A DNA stretch of 64,000 nt from Ardenticatenaceae bacterium (GTDB taxonomy: Bacteria; Chloroflexota; Anaerolineae; Promineifilales; Promineifilaceae). The stretch is taken from contig JACKCD010000004.1 of NCBI GenBank assembly GCA_020634215.1, forward strand, positions 1-64,000. The letters are read 5' to 3'. The notes under the pieces are model-generated. The model was not told the DNA's origin. It saw nothing but the letters and a program-made list of their open reading frames with translations, and did no database searches. Made by a program: the position numbers and the translations under genes. Shown in pieces: positions 52,388 through 59,787 of the stretch (its first letter is position 1; each line of letters opens with the position of its first letter).

Positions 52388-53023
52388 ATGCAGATAATGA
52401 ACCAACACATCGGCCGTATTTTGAGGGCATCCACAACTGGGTTTGCCGTGGGCTGCCGCGTGGGGCAATTGAGCATTCCTGCCTTTGGTGGGCTGGTGCG
52501 GGCCAAGCCGGTGGATGACCGCGAAGCGATTTACGGCCTCATCTACAATATGAGCATTGACGACGACCCGCTGGTGCGGCGGCTGGTGCTGGCGGAAAAT
52601 CCGGCTCCGTCGGTGATTGAAGACCAGCGCAACAACCGGCTGCTGCCCATTGAGATGAGCGTTTTGGCAGTTGGCTATGAGTTGGATGGTGTGATTAAGC
52701 ACGGTTTGCCGCCGCGCCCACCGCTCAACCTTGACCCGGTAGAATTGGTGACAGTTGCCAACGACGTGCGTGGCTTTACGGAATCGCTGGGGTATTTGCG
52801 CCTTATTCTTCGCGCTGTTGGCAGCCCGGTTCCGGTAGATCAACTGTTGGTGGCACATATTGCTTCCGCTTATCAACTGCGCGGCAATGACCAAGCGTGG
52901 GCACTGGGCGTTGTCCACGAGCTGATTGAACTGCTGCGGAGCAATTATGATGTGCTGATTCCGACGCTGGAAGCGTTGAGTGATGCGATAGAGATCGGAG
53001 ATCAGAGATTGGAGATTGGGTAG
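52388..53023 (+). CDS. Conserved protein of the HerA/NurA operon, HAS-barrel-like N-terminus
   Basis: 211 residues. The N-terminus (I-G-R-I-L-R-A-S-T-T-G-F-A-V-G-C-R) resembles a HAS-barrel, the small beta-barrel found at the N-terminus of HerA and ATP synthases. The C-terminal half is helical. It begins 9 bases after the endonuclease gene and ends 42 bases before herA, so it is likely an accessory subunit of the NurA-HerA complex. The last ten codons (E-I-G-D-Q-R-L-E-I-G) are made of repeated GGAGAT heptamers and pair with a stretch just after the stop. Function is inferred from context only. Confidence 0.7.
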   Translation: MQIMNQHIGRILRASTTGFAVGCRVGQLSIPAFGGLVRAKPVDDREAIYGLIYNMSIDDDPLVRRLVLAENPAPSVIEDQRNNRLLPIEMSVLAVGYELDGVIKHGLPPRPPLNLDPVELVTVANDVRGFTESLGYLRLILRAVGSPVPVDQLLVAHIASAYQLRGNDQAWALGVVHELIELLRSNYDVLIPTLEALSDAIEIGDQRLEIG

Positions 53024-53051
53024 TTGGTGAATCGTCAATCTCTAACTCTCT

Positions 53052-53057
53052 TATAAC
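53052..53057 (+). promoter_or_regulatory. -10-like box placed for leaderless herA transcript
   Basis: TATAAC ends 8 bases before the herA ATG at 53066. It could give herA its own transcript besides read-through from nurA. Confidence 0.4.
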
Positions 53058-53065
53058 GAGCAAAT

Positions 53066-54772
53066 ATGAACAACGAACCAATCGGCTATATTGTGGGGGG
53101 TGGCTTAAAAGAAGGGTTTCGGATTCGGCTGACGGTGCCGGCCGACCGGGTGCAGGAGGGGAGTTTTGTGGTGTGTGAAAACGGCCGTTTTCGCTACTAC
53201 GGCCTCGTCACCGACCTGCAACTGGGAGCCACCGACCCCCGCTTTGCCGACGAAAAGACCGACCGTCTCCAGCCCATTATCCAACAAGCCCTGCTGGGCA
53301 AAACCCTCTACACGACCCTCAACATGTACCCCACCCTCATGCTTGATCGTGGGCCAGAACCCGGCACCCGCGACCGGCTGGAATGGGAACAGCGTGTGGA
53401 TCGTGGCGAAGAAAACCCCGGCCCCCGCCCCGTCAAAACTGTTCCAGCTCATCATGCTGAGGTGCGCCAGGCGGACGAAGCCGACGTCGCGCAAATTTTT
53501 GGCGAAGACGGCAAGGGGATGTTTGTCGTCGGCCACACCATTGAGCAAGGGTATCCCGTGCGGCTGGATTTGAACAAATTTGTCAAACGCTCCAGCGGCA
53601 TTTTTGGCGCAACTGGCACCGGCAAAAGCTTTCTAACGCGCATGGTGCTGGCCGGATTGATGCGTGAAGATGTAGCCGCTGCGCTGGTGTTTGATATGCA
53701 CAACGAATACGCCTACGATGATTTGGATTCGGACAAAGGGCAAGCAGTGCGCGGGCTAAAATCGCTGTTTGGGCAAAAGGTGCAGGTGGCGGCGTTGGGA
53801 GCCGGGGCGCGAGTGCGCGGCCATGCGCCTGATTTCACGCTGGAACTGGGGTTAAAAGATTTCACAACGGGCGACATCAATTTGCTGTCGGAGGCACTGA
53901 ATCTGACCGATACGGCGGCGGTAACGCTTAATGCGCTGGAGCGGGGGTTTGGCAACGATTGGTTTCGTGAATTTATGCAGTTGGAACCGGGGGCGATGGA
54001 TTATGATCCAGAAAGCGGCAAGAGCTTCCCAGCCGACCATTCGGTGGCAATGTGGGCGCGGAACAACAATGTGCACGAGAAGGCAGCGGAGGCACTGCAC
54101 CGCAAGCTGGCACTGATTTATGACAAGCCATATGTGGTGGAAAAGCCGGCCGGAGACCCCGTGCAGGCTATTGTGGATAAGCTGGAAAACGGCAGGCATG
54201 TCATCCTCGGCTTTGGTGAATACGACAACGACCTGGATTATTTGCTGGTGTCTAACATTCTCACGCGGCGGTTGCGGCAGCATTGGGTGCGCCGCACCGA
54301 ACAGCATAAAACAGCCGGAGCCGCGCCGCCTGTACCGCTGCTCATCGCCATCGAAGAAGCGCACAAATTGCTTAATCCCCATTTGGCCGGGCAAACAGCG
54401 TTTGGCACTATCGCTCGGGAGCTGCGGAAATATTTTGTGACGCTGTTGGTGGTGGATCAACGGCCGTCTGGCATTGACGACGAAATTATGTCCCAGCTTG
54501 GCACGCGGATTACTGGTTGGCTGGGGGATGAGGATGACATTCGCGCTGTACTGACGGGTCTGGCTGGACGGGATCAACTGCGGGGAATGCTGGCGCGGCT
54601 GCAAGAGAAGGAAGAGGTACTGCTGCTGGGATGGGGTGTCAAAATGCCCATACCTGTTCGTTCGCGCCGCTACGACGAAAAATTTTATGACGCAATTAGA
54701 AACAATAAAACAAGTCGTATCGCTGACAATGATGATCTCGACACGCTGATCGCTGATCTTTATCCAGATTAA
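53066..54772 (+). CDS. herA: HerA-family hexameric DNA translocase
   Basis: 568 residues. HerA is a FtsK-like pumping ATPase that loads NurA on DNA ends. Order: HAS-barrel at the start (G-Y-I-V-G-G-G-L-K-E-G-F-R-I-R-L), then the DUF87 ATPase core with Walker A G-A-T-G-T-G-K-S-F-L (about residues 179-188). Walker B is L-L-I-A-I-E-E-A-H-K-L-L and the arginine region is L-V-V-D-Q-R-P-S-G-I-D. Together with NurA it resects breaks. Bacterial HerA-nuclease pairs are also known phage-defence modules. The gene sits beside a restriction-modification pair, which strengthens a defence reading. The palindrome at 53180 marks a sharp G-to-C composition change. Confidence 0.92.
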   Translation: MNNEPIGYIVGGGLKEGFRIRLTVPADRVQEGSFVVCENGRFRYYGLVTDLQLGATDPRFADEKTDRLQPIIQQALLGKTLYTTLNMYPTLMLDRGPEPGTRDRLEWEQRVDRGEENPGPRPVKTVPAHHAEVRQADEADVAQIFGEDGKGMFVVGHTIEQGYPVRLDLNKFVKRSSGIFGATGTGKSFLTRMVLAGLMREDVAAALVFDMHNEYAYDDLDSDKGQAVRGLKSLFGQKVQVAALGAGARVRGHAPDFTLELGLKDFTTGDINLLSEALNLTDTAAVTLNALERGFGNDWFREFMQLEPGAMDYDPESGKSFPADHSVAMWARNNNVHEKAAEALHRKLALIYDKPYVVEKPAGDPVQAIVDKLENGRHVILGFGEYDNDLDYLLVSNILTRRLRQHWVRRTEQHKTAGAAPPVPLLIAIEEAHKLLNPHLAGQTAFGTIARELRKYFVTLLVVDQRPSGIDDEIMSQLGTRITGWLGDEDDIRAVLTGLAGRDQLRGMLARLQEKEEVLLLGWGVKMPIPVRSRRYDEKFYDAIRNNKTSRIADNDDLDTLIADLYPD

Positions 54773-54783
54773 AACCTGAGGTA

Positions 54784-55599
54784 TTGGAAATCTTGAGTGA
54801 AGTGCTGAATTTTTTTCATGGCGATACCTATGATACGCCAGACGACATGCAGCGACTGCTGTTAGACCGAATGGTTGGAAGCAGCCGCGCTCATTTTGTG
54901 GCGCGGTATGCCTCTCTGATGATTCGGGCGCGGCTGTTAATTGTGCGAGGAAAAAACACGCCGGCTGCAAGGGCGCGGCGAGCGCACCAGGTTTTGCGCT
55001 TGATAGAAGGCTGTGGTGGGCGTTTTCATTTGTCTGGGCTGACGCATGTGGCGCAGGCTGGTGACGAGGGTGAAACGTTGCTCATTGTTGCCAACCATAT
55101 GAGCAGTATGGAGGGAGGCTTATTTCCCGGTTTGTTGGCTCCGCTAACACCAGTTTCCTTTGTTATCAAGGAGTCGTTGCTGAAATATCCGATTTTTGGC
55201 CCGGTGATAGCTTCGTTCAACCCTATTGTTGTTGGGCGGCGCAACCCGCGTGAGGATTTGCAAACGGTGATGACGCAGGGACAGACACTACTGGAGCAAG
55301 GTGTCTCCGTGGTTATTTTCCCGCAAAGCACGCGGGCGGCGCGATTTGACCCGGAGCAGTTTAATTCGCTGGGGGTCAAACTGGCGCGGCGGGCAGGGGT
55401 GCGGGTGATGCCGGTGGCACTGAAGACAGATTTTTGGGATAACGGAAAGTTGGTGCGTGATTTTGGCCCGTTGCACCGCGAACGGCCGATTTTCTTTGCC
55501 TTTGGGGAACCAGTTGCCGTGGACAGTAACGGCCGTTCGGCTCACCAATACACGGTTGATTTTATCCGCTCTCACACCGAACGTTGGCAGAAAATGTAG
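54784..55599 (+). CDS. PlsC-like lysophospholipid acyltransferase
   Basis: 271 residues from a TTG start (54784, or 54793) behind GAGG. PlsC enzymes add the second acyl chain in phosphatidic-acid synthesis. The catalytic H-x4-D motif appears as N-H-M-S-S-M-E, with Glu where Asp is usual. The substrate motif F-P-E-G-T-R is F-P-Q-S-T-R. Other blocks (V-S-F-V-I-K-E-S-L-L-K-Y-P-I-F-G) match the family. These changes could alter activity or point to a side branch of the family. It lies 11 bases after herA and may be in the same transcript. Confidence 0.82.
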   Translation: MEILSEVLNFFHGDTYDTPDDMQRLLLDRMVGSSRAHFVARYASLMIRARLLIVRGKNTPAARARRAHQVLRLIEGCGGRFHLSGLTHVAQAGDEGETLLIVANHMSSMEGGLFPGLLAPLTPVSFVIKESLLKYPIFGPVIASFNPIVVGRRNPREDLQTVMTQGQTLLEQGVSVVIFPQSTRAARFDPEQFNSLGVKLARRAGVRVMPVALKTDFWDNGKLVRDFGPLHRERPIFFAFGEPVAVDSNGRSAHQYTVDFIRSHTERWQKM

Positions 55600-55628
55600 A
55601 GCCTGGCAATTGACGGGGAATTGCTAAG

Positions 55629-56684
55629 CTAATCCCCGCTTGGGTGCCGCAGGTAGCCGATGATAGCGACCAGCAGCCCTGTACCCAACCCTACTAACCC
55701 AGCGGCGACTTGTTTGCGGGTATTGGTCTGGGGGTCGTTGTAAGGGGGGGGTGAAGGAGAAACGGCCGTTTCTGCCACCACACGCGGCAACATCGAATCG
55801 GGTCTGGTAATCACGGTCTCTGGTTGTTCCCGCAGCTTTTTCCGATGTTGGGCAAACACCTTTGTAAACTCCGCCCCAAACAAAAAGATTTGGGCTGAAT
55901 AATAAATCCATAGCAGCACCACAATCAGTGAACTTGCCGCCCCATAGACCGAGCCAGCCGTGTTGAACCCCAAGTAAAAGCCAATCAGCGAAACGCCGAC
56001 GGCAAAAAGCAGCATGGTGACAGCCGACCCCAGCCATACATCGCGCCAGCGCACTGATGTTTGCGGCAGCACTTTGAACATAAAGCTGAAAGCCAGCCAC
56101 ATGACAAAGGGGGCAACGGCGAGGTTGAGCAGGGGGATGAGAAAGGCGGCGGCCGGGAAACGGGCGATGATGTATTGGCTGAGGGCTTGAACAACGGCCG
56201 TTAATAGCAATGCTGCCAACAGCAAGCCACCAATCAGCAGCACCATCAAAAACGTCCATGCCCGCTGCGTCACCATTTTCAACACCCCAGCTAGGCCACT
56301 CGCTTTCTCCGGTTCTACCCCCCAAATCTGGTTGAGTGCCTGCTGGAGCTGAGTAAACACCCCCGATGCCCCAAACACCAGCATGGCCGTGCTGACGACG
56401 GTTGCCCAAAAGCCGGTTGAGCCGCTGCTGGCGTTCCGTAAAATATTTTGAATGACCACCGCCGCCTCATGCCCCACCGCCCCTTCAATTTGCGCCACAA
56501 GCTGACCCGTTACAGCCTGCTCGCCAAAGAGCATTCCCGCGACAAACACCGAGAAAACCAGCAGCGGTGCCAGCGAAAAGATGGTGTAGTAAGCGAGTGC
56601 CGCCGCCAGCATGGATGCTTTGTCCTTGCCAAACGCTTGCCCGGCTTCTTGGAATAATGTGAGGGTTGTTTTTGCTATTTTCAT
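55629..56684 (-). CDS. YihY/BrkB-family membrane protein
   Basis: 351 residues with six membrane spans, starting K-D-K-A-S-M-L-A-A-A-L-A-Y-Y-T-I-F-S-L-A-P-L, the family signature. Members were once misnamed RNase BN; their transport or envelope role is unknown. A Pro-rich cytoplasmic loop before the last span contains a palindrome copy (E-T-A-V-S). No ribosome site is evident before the ATG. It converges on the plsC-like gene. Confidence 0.9.
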   Translation of the reverse strand: MKIAKTTLTLFQEAGQAFGKDKASMLAAALAYYTIFSLAPLLVFSVFVAGMLFGEQAVTGQLVAQIEGAVGHEAAVVIQNILRNASSGSTGFWATVVSTAMLVFGASGVFTQLQQALNQIWGVEPEKASGLAGVLKMVTQRAWTFLMVLLIGGLLLAALLLTAVVQALSQYIIARFPAAAFLIPLLNLAVAPFVMWLAFSFMFKVLPQTSVRWRDVWLGSAVTMLLFAVGVSLIGFYLGFNTAGSVYGAASSLIVVLLWIYYSAQIFLFGAEFTKVFAQHRKKLREQPETVITRPDSMLPRVVAETAVSPSPPPYNDPQTNTRKQVAAGLVGLGTGLLVAIIGYLRHPSGD

Positions 56685-56690
56685 GTGAAA

Positions 56691-56708
56691 TAGGACGCAG
56701 ATTTGCCC
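56691..56708. repeat. End of the dispersed AGGACGCAGATTT repeat
   Basis: ATAGGACGCAGATTTGCC is a close match to the repeats at 20815-20912 and 23617-23660. It lies immediately upstream of yihY and the 3' end of yjbQ. Confidence 0.65.
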
Positions 56709-56744
56709 AGTTCAGAAGTTGAACTTCTGATGGAAAAGGCAGAT

Positions 56745-57176
56745 TTACGTCGCAGGTTCGCCTTGAATGGTGATGATGAGCCGCCGTTTGCCGCCCTGGT
56801 TGCGGTGTTCGCACAGGTAAATGCCTTGCCAGGTGCCGAGGTTGAAACGGCCGTTTGTCACTGGAATGGTCAAACTGCTGCCCAACAGCACCGCCTTGAT
56901 ATGGGCCGGCATGTCGTCTGCCCCTTCATAAGTGTGCAAATAGTACGGGGCATTTTCGGGGGCAAGCTGGTTGAAATGACTCTCCATATCCCGCCGCACG
57001 GTGGGATCGGCGTTTTCGTTGATGGCAAGCGAGGCAGAAGTGTGGTGAATAAATAGGTGCGCCAACCCCACATCAAACTGCCGAAGCTCAGGAAGCTGTT
57101 CGGCAATTTCAGCCGTGATCAGGTGGAAGCCACGCGGACGGGCGCGGAGGATGAGTTCTTTCTGTAACCAGCGCAT
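56745..57176 (-). CDS. yjbQ: YjbQ/UPF0047-family protein (secondary thiamine-phosphate synthase)
   Basis: 143 residues, full family length. Hallmarks: F-I-H-H-T-S-A-S-L, E-N-A-D-P-T-V-R-R-D, M-P-A-H-I-K and L-G-T-W-Q-G-I-Y-L-C-E-H-R. The conserved His residues bind a ligand or metal. E. coli YjbQ shows weak thiamine-phosphate synthase activity in vitro; the true role is uncertain. It precedes yihY on the same strand. Confidence 0.92.
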   Translation of the reverse strand: MRWLQKELILRARPRGFHLITAEIAEQLPELRQFDVGLAHLFIHHTSASLAINENADPTVRRDMESHFNQLAPENAPYYLHTYEGADDMPAHIKAVLLGSSLTIPVTNGRFNLGTWQGIYLCEHRNQGGKRRLIITIQGEPAT

Positions 57177-57287
57177 AGCTACAACGATACCGCAGCAACG
57201 GCCGTTTTGCCACTCTTCTTTTGGGTGAATTGTTAATGAGCAGCCGTCTCATCGTTGCCGCAACCTGTTACAATGCGGCAGATTTTT

Positions 57288-58712
57288 ATGTTTATCTGGA
57301 TGATTTTGCAAGCGTGGCGCGTGGTGCGTGGTGCGTGGTGCGTCCATAAAGCATCTGCACCACGCACCACAGTCTATACATGGATTAAACTGCTAGGAGT
57401 TATATGCTTGTTAACGGCCGTTTCTGCCTGCCAACAACCAACGGAGACCCCGCCACAAACGGCCGTTGCCCAGCTTGCCACCGCCACCGAAATTCCCCCA
57501 CTTCCCACACCCCACACCCCACTCCCTACGTCTACCGCCGAATCCTACCCCGCTGCCCCCACCCGCTACCCCAGCCATCTTCCAACCGCCTACCCTGTGC
57601 AGGTTACAGCCACGCTTGCTGTACCCACGTTGGTCGCACCTGCACCCACGACCCAGCCCGTAACCCGGAACAACAGCTATTTGCCTGTTATCGAGTCGGC
57701 AGGGGCAACGGCAACGCCTACGGCTACCGTTCCGCCACCGCCCACAGCCACTCCCGCCCCGATGCCGACGGTGGATTTTACGGCCGTTCGTGCCAACCTC
57801 CAGGCGCAAGGCCAAGAACTTGCCTTTGTCAAAATCGGCTTCCACGTCACCCTCATGGAAGACGAGACGCTGATTGATTTATGGACACAAAAGTTGGATG
57901 CCGCCGGGGTCCCTGTTTTCCTCAAAAGCGTAGACAACGCCGAGCCATTGTTCAAGGCGCAGGAGCTAATGAAGCAAAGCGGCGTACCCCATGTGCTGGT
58001 TTTTCGCGCCAGCGGCGGCGTGCCAAATTATGATTTGCCGCCCGCCCAGGCTGCCCAGCTTCATTGGGAGGAACACCGCGCCCTGTGGCCGCCAGAGCTT
58101 GATCCAAACTTGGTATGGATGGAAACAATCAACGAGGTGGACAAAAATCGCTCAGAATGGCTGGCGCAATTTGCGCTGGAAACGGCGCGGCTGGCGATGA
58201 ATGATGGGTTCAAGTGGGCGGCGTTTGGCTGGGCATCGGGCGAGCCAGAGCCAGAGCAGTGGCAATCTCCCGCCATGCTCGATTTTTTGCGACTGGCGGG
58301 AGCCAACCCAGAGCGGCTGGCGATTGCGCTGCATGAATACAGCTATGACAAAAGCAAAATTGGGGATCAATACCCGTTTAAAATCGGCCGTTTTCAGGCT
58401 CTGTTCCGTATTGCCGATCAATACGGCATTCCCCGGCCAACGGTGCTGATTACGGAATGGGGTTGGGAATATCGGGCGGTGCCAGAGCCAGGGGAGGCTC
58501 TGCGTGATATTGCCTGGGCGGCAAAGCTGTATGCAGCTTATCCGCAGGTGAAGGGGGCGGCGATTTGGCATTTTGGCATTGGCTGCTGCTTTTCCGATAT
58601 TTCGCAGCAAACGGAACGGCTAATTGAGCCGCTGTTGGCCTACAGTTTGACCAATTATTTTGCGGTGATGGGGGGAGAAACGGCCGTTAACCCCGATGCC
58701 TATCGCCCATAG
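57288..58712 (+). CDS. Lipoprotein with glycoside-hydrolase-like TIM barrel
   Basis: About 474 residues. The start is uncertain: ATG at 57273 lies in a TACAAT box, so I use 57288. The lipobox is T-A-V-S-A-C and is followed by a 100-residue Thr/Pro-rich tether. The C-terminal domain has acidic residues at W-M-E-T-I-N-E-V-D-K-N and L-I-T-E-W-G-W-E-Y, which is the acid/base and nucleophile spacing of clan GH-A barrels (GH5/GH39-like). Some motifs are relaxed. A heptamer-repeat hairpin (57313-57370) lies in the N-terminal coding region. It is anchored outside the cell and may cut glycans. Confidence 0.72.
   Translation: MFIWMILQAWRVVRGAWCVHKASAPRTTVYTWIKLLGVICLLTAVSACQQPTETPPQTAVAQLATATEIPPLPTPHTPLPTSTAESYPAAPTRYPSHLPTAYPVQVTATLAVPTLVAPAPTTQPVTRNNSYLPVIESAGATATPTATVPPPPTATPAPMPTVDFTAVRANLQAQGQELAFVKIGFHVTLMEDETLIDLWTQKLDAAGVPVFLKSVDNAEPLFKAQELMKQSGVPHVLVFRASGGVPNYDLPPAQAAQLHWEEHRALWPPELDPNLVWMETINEVDKNRSEWLAQFALETARLAMNDGFKWAAFGWASGEPEPEQWQSPAMLDFLRLAGANPERLAIALHEYSYDKSKIGDQYPFKIGRFQALFRIADQYGIPRPTVLITEWGWEYRAVPEPGEALRDIAWAAKLYAAYPQVKGAAIWHFGIGCCFSDISQQTERLIEPLLAYSLTNYFAVMGGETAVNPDAYRP
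57313..57370. repeat. Heptamer-repeat hairpin (GTGGTGC units) in a signal-peptide region
   Basis: Three to four GCGTGGT heptamers are followed by reverse-complement ACCACGC copies. It lies at the 5' end of the lipoprotein gene, in frame. It could hide or control the start codon and makes the start assignment uncertain. Confidence 0.85.
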
Positions 58713-58713
58713 A

Positions 58714-58778
58714 TCGGTAATCAGTAATCGGTAATCAGTGACCTTTGCTGATTACCGACCACCGATTACTGATTACTA
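58714..58778. repeat. Heptamer-repeat hairpin (GTAATCR units), second locus
   Basis: The same unit as at 20283-20343: four left copies (58714-58740) and reverse copies to 58778. It lies between convergent genes and includes the ubiE stop codon, so it may terminate both. Confidence 0.88.
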
Positions 58779-59479
58779 GCCTTCTGTCCCACATGCACCG
58801 CCACCGTGCCAAACATAAACAGCTTGTAATAGACGTTGGTGTAGCCTTCTTCCCACATAATCGTTGCCAGCGACTCGGGGGTCTGGAACTGTTTGGTACT
58901 GTCGGGTAGGTAGGTGTAGGCATCGGACTCACCGGCAATGAGCTTGCCGAGAGTGGGGATGACGTAGGTGAGGTGGAATTGGATAAACGGCCGTAAAACA
59001 TTCTGCTTCGGCGGGCTAGATTCCAGCACCACCACCCGCCCCCCCGGTTTTGTTACCCGCAATTGCTCTCGAAACGCCCCGCGCACGTCAATGACGTTGC
59101 GCATCAAAAAGCCAGAAGTTACAGCGTCGAAATAGTTGCTGGGAAACGGCAGCGCCAGCGTGTCTGACCCCACCCACTCAATCCGCTGCCGCGCCGGAAT
59201 TTGTTTGCCCGCTTGCATCATTTCGATGGTGAAATCACCCCCCACCGCTTGCAGGCCAGGCACCTGTTTTTGTCCTTCCAGGGCAATATCCCCGGTTCCG
59301 GTGGCGATGTCGAGCAAACGGCCGTTAACCGGCAGCCTCGCCTGCTCAATCACAAACCGCCGCCACGTCAAATCCTGCCCGCCCGTCATCAGCCGATTCA
59401 TCAAATCGTAGCGGCCGGCAATGCGAGCAAACATAGCTTGCACATACTGTGCCCGTTCTTCACCAGTTAAATGAGCCAT
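58766..59479 (-). CDS. ubiE: Demethylmenaquinone methyltransferase UbiE/MenG
   Basis: 237 residues. The UbiE signature is F-A-R-I-A-G-R-Y-D-L-M-N-R-L-M-T-G-G, then motif I L-L-D-I-A-T-G-T-G-D-I-A-L. The post-motif block N-V-I-D-V-R-G-A-F-R-E and K-P-G-G-R-V-V-V-L-E close the family pattern. It methylates demethylmenaquinone. Together with the ABC1 kinase it points to quinone-based respiration. The last codons come from the heptamer repeat. Its start overlaps the previous small gene by 20 bases. Confidence 0.93.
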   Translation of the reverse strand: MAHLTGEERAQYVQAMFARIAGRYDLMNRLMTGGQDLTWRRFVIEQARLPVNGRLLDIATGTGDIALEGQKQVPGLQAVGGDFTIEMMQAGKQIPARQRIEWVGSDTLALPFPSNYFDAVTSGFLMRNVIDVRGAFREQLRVTKPGGRVVVLESSPPKQNVLRPFIQFHLTYVIPTLGKLIAGESDAYTYLPDSTKQFQTPESLATIMWEEGYTNVYYKLFMFGTVAVHVGQKASNQ

Positions 59480-59678
59480 ATTGTTGTTGTCGTCTCAAAA
59501 AGGTCTGGTACGCACCCGCCCAATCTGCCCAATCAAGCACCCAGGAATCATCCTCTGGTTCTTCACCTTGCACATATGCCTTATAAAATGTCGCCGATGG
59601 CATACCATACTTTTGCTCGTAAATTTTCAAATCCTCGTTTAGTGCCTGGAAATCAGCAATAATGTCTTGGAGCGTCAT
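59460..59678 (-). CDS. Small acidic protein of unknown function, coupled to ubiE
   Basis: 72 residues from the ATG at 59678, with AGGAA upstream. The open frame extends to 59765 through the dispersed P-R-T-R-E-S-N repeat, which is rejected. It begins M-T-L-Q-D-I-I-A-D-F-Q-A-L-N-E-D-L and has an acidic/Trp-rich end (D-D-S-W-V-L-D-W-A-D-W-A-G-A-Y). Such short helical proteins are often antitoxin-like, but no toxin partner is seen. It overlaps ubiE by 20 bases. Confidence 0.6.
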   Translation of the reverse strand: MTLQDIIADFQALNEDLKIYEQKYGMPSATFYKAYVQGEEPEDDSWVLDWADWAGAYQTFLRRQQQYGSFNW

Positions 59679-59740
59679 GAGCTTATTCCTAGTTATCAGT
59701 CCTCTACAAAAGCGAGCATCTGTTTGCATTGTCAAATTGG

Positions 59741-59760
59741 ATTCCCGCGTGCGCGGGAAT
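59741..59760. repeat. REP-like inverted repeat ATTCCCGCG
   Basis: ATTCCCGCG-TG-CGCGGGAAT is a perfect 9-bp dyad. This hairpin type (coding P-R-x-R-E-S in one frame) is widely dispersed in many bacteria. It lies between the ftsK end and the small acidic gene. Confidence 0.85.
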
Positions 59761-59787
59761 GACACTCAAGATATTAGCCCAAAATTT

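Noticed and set aside
53852..54970. 372-codon minus frame opposite herA and plsC
   Set aside because: Spans the boundary of two well-supported genes; composition shadow.
59679..59765. N-terminal extension of the small gene before ubiE (S-F-P-R-T-R-E-S-N)
   Set aside because: These residues come from a dispersed REP-like hairpin; the ATG at 59678 has a proper ribosome site.
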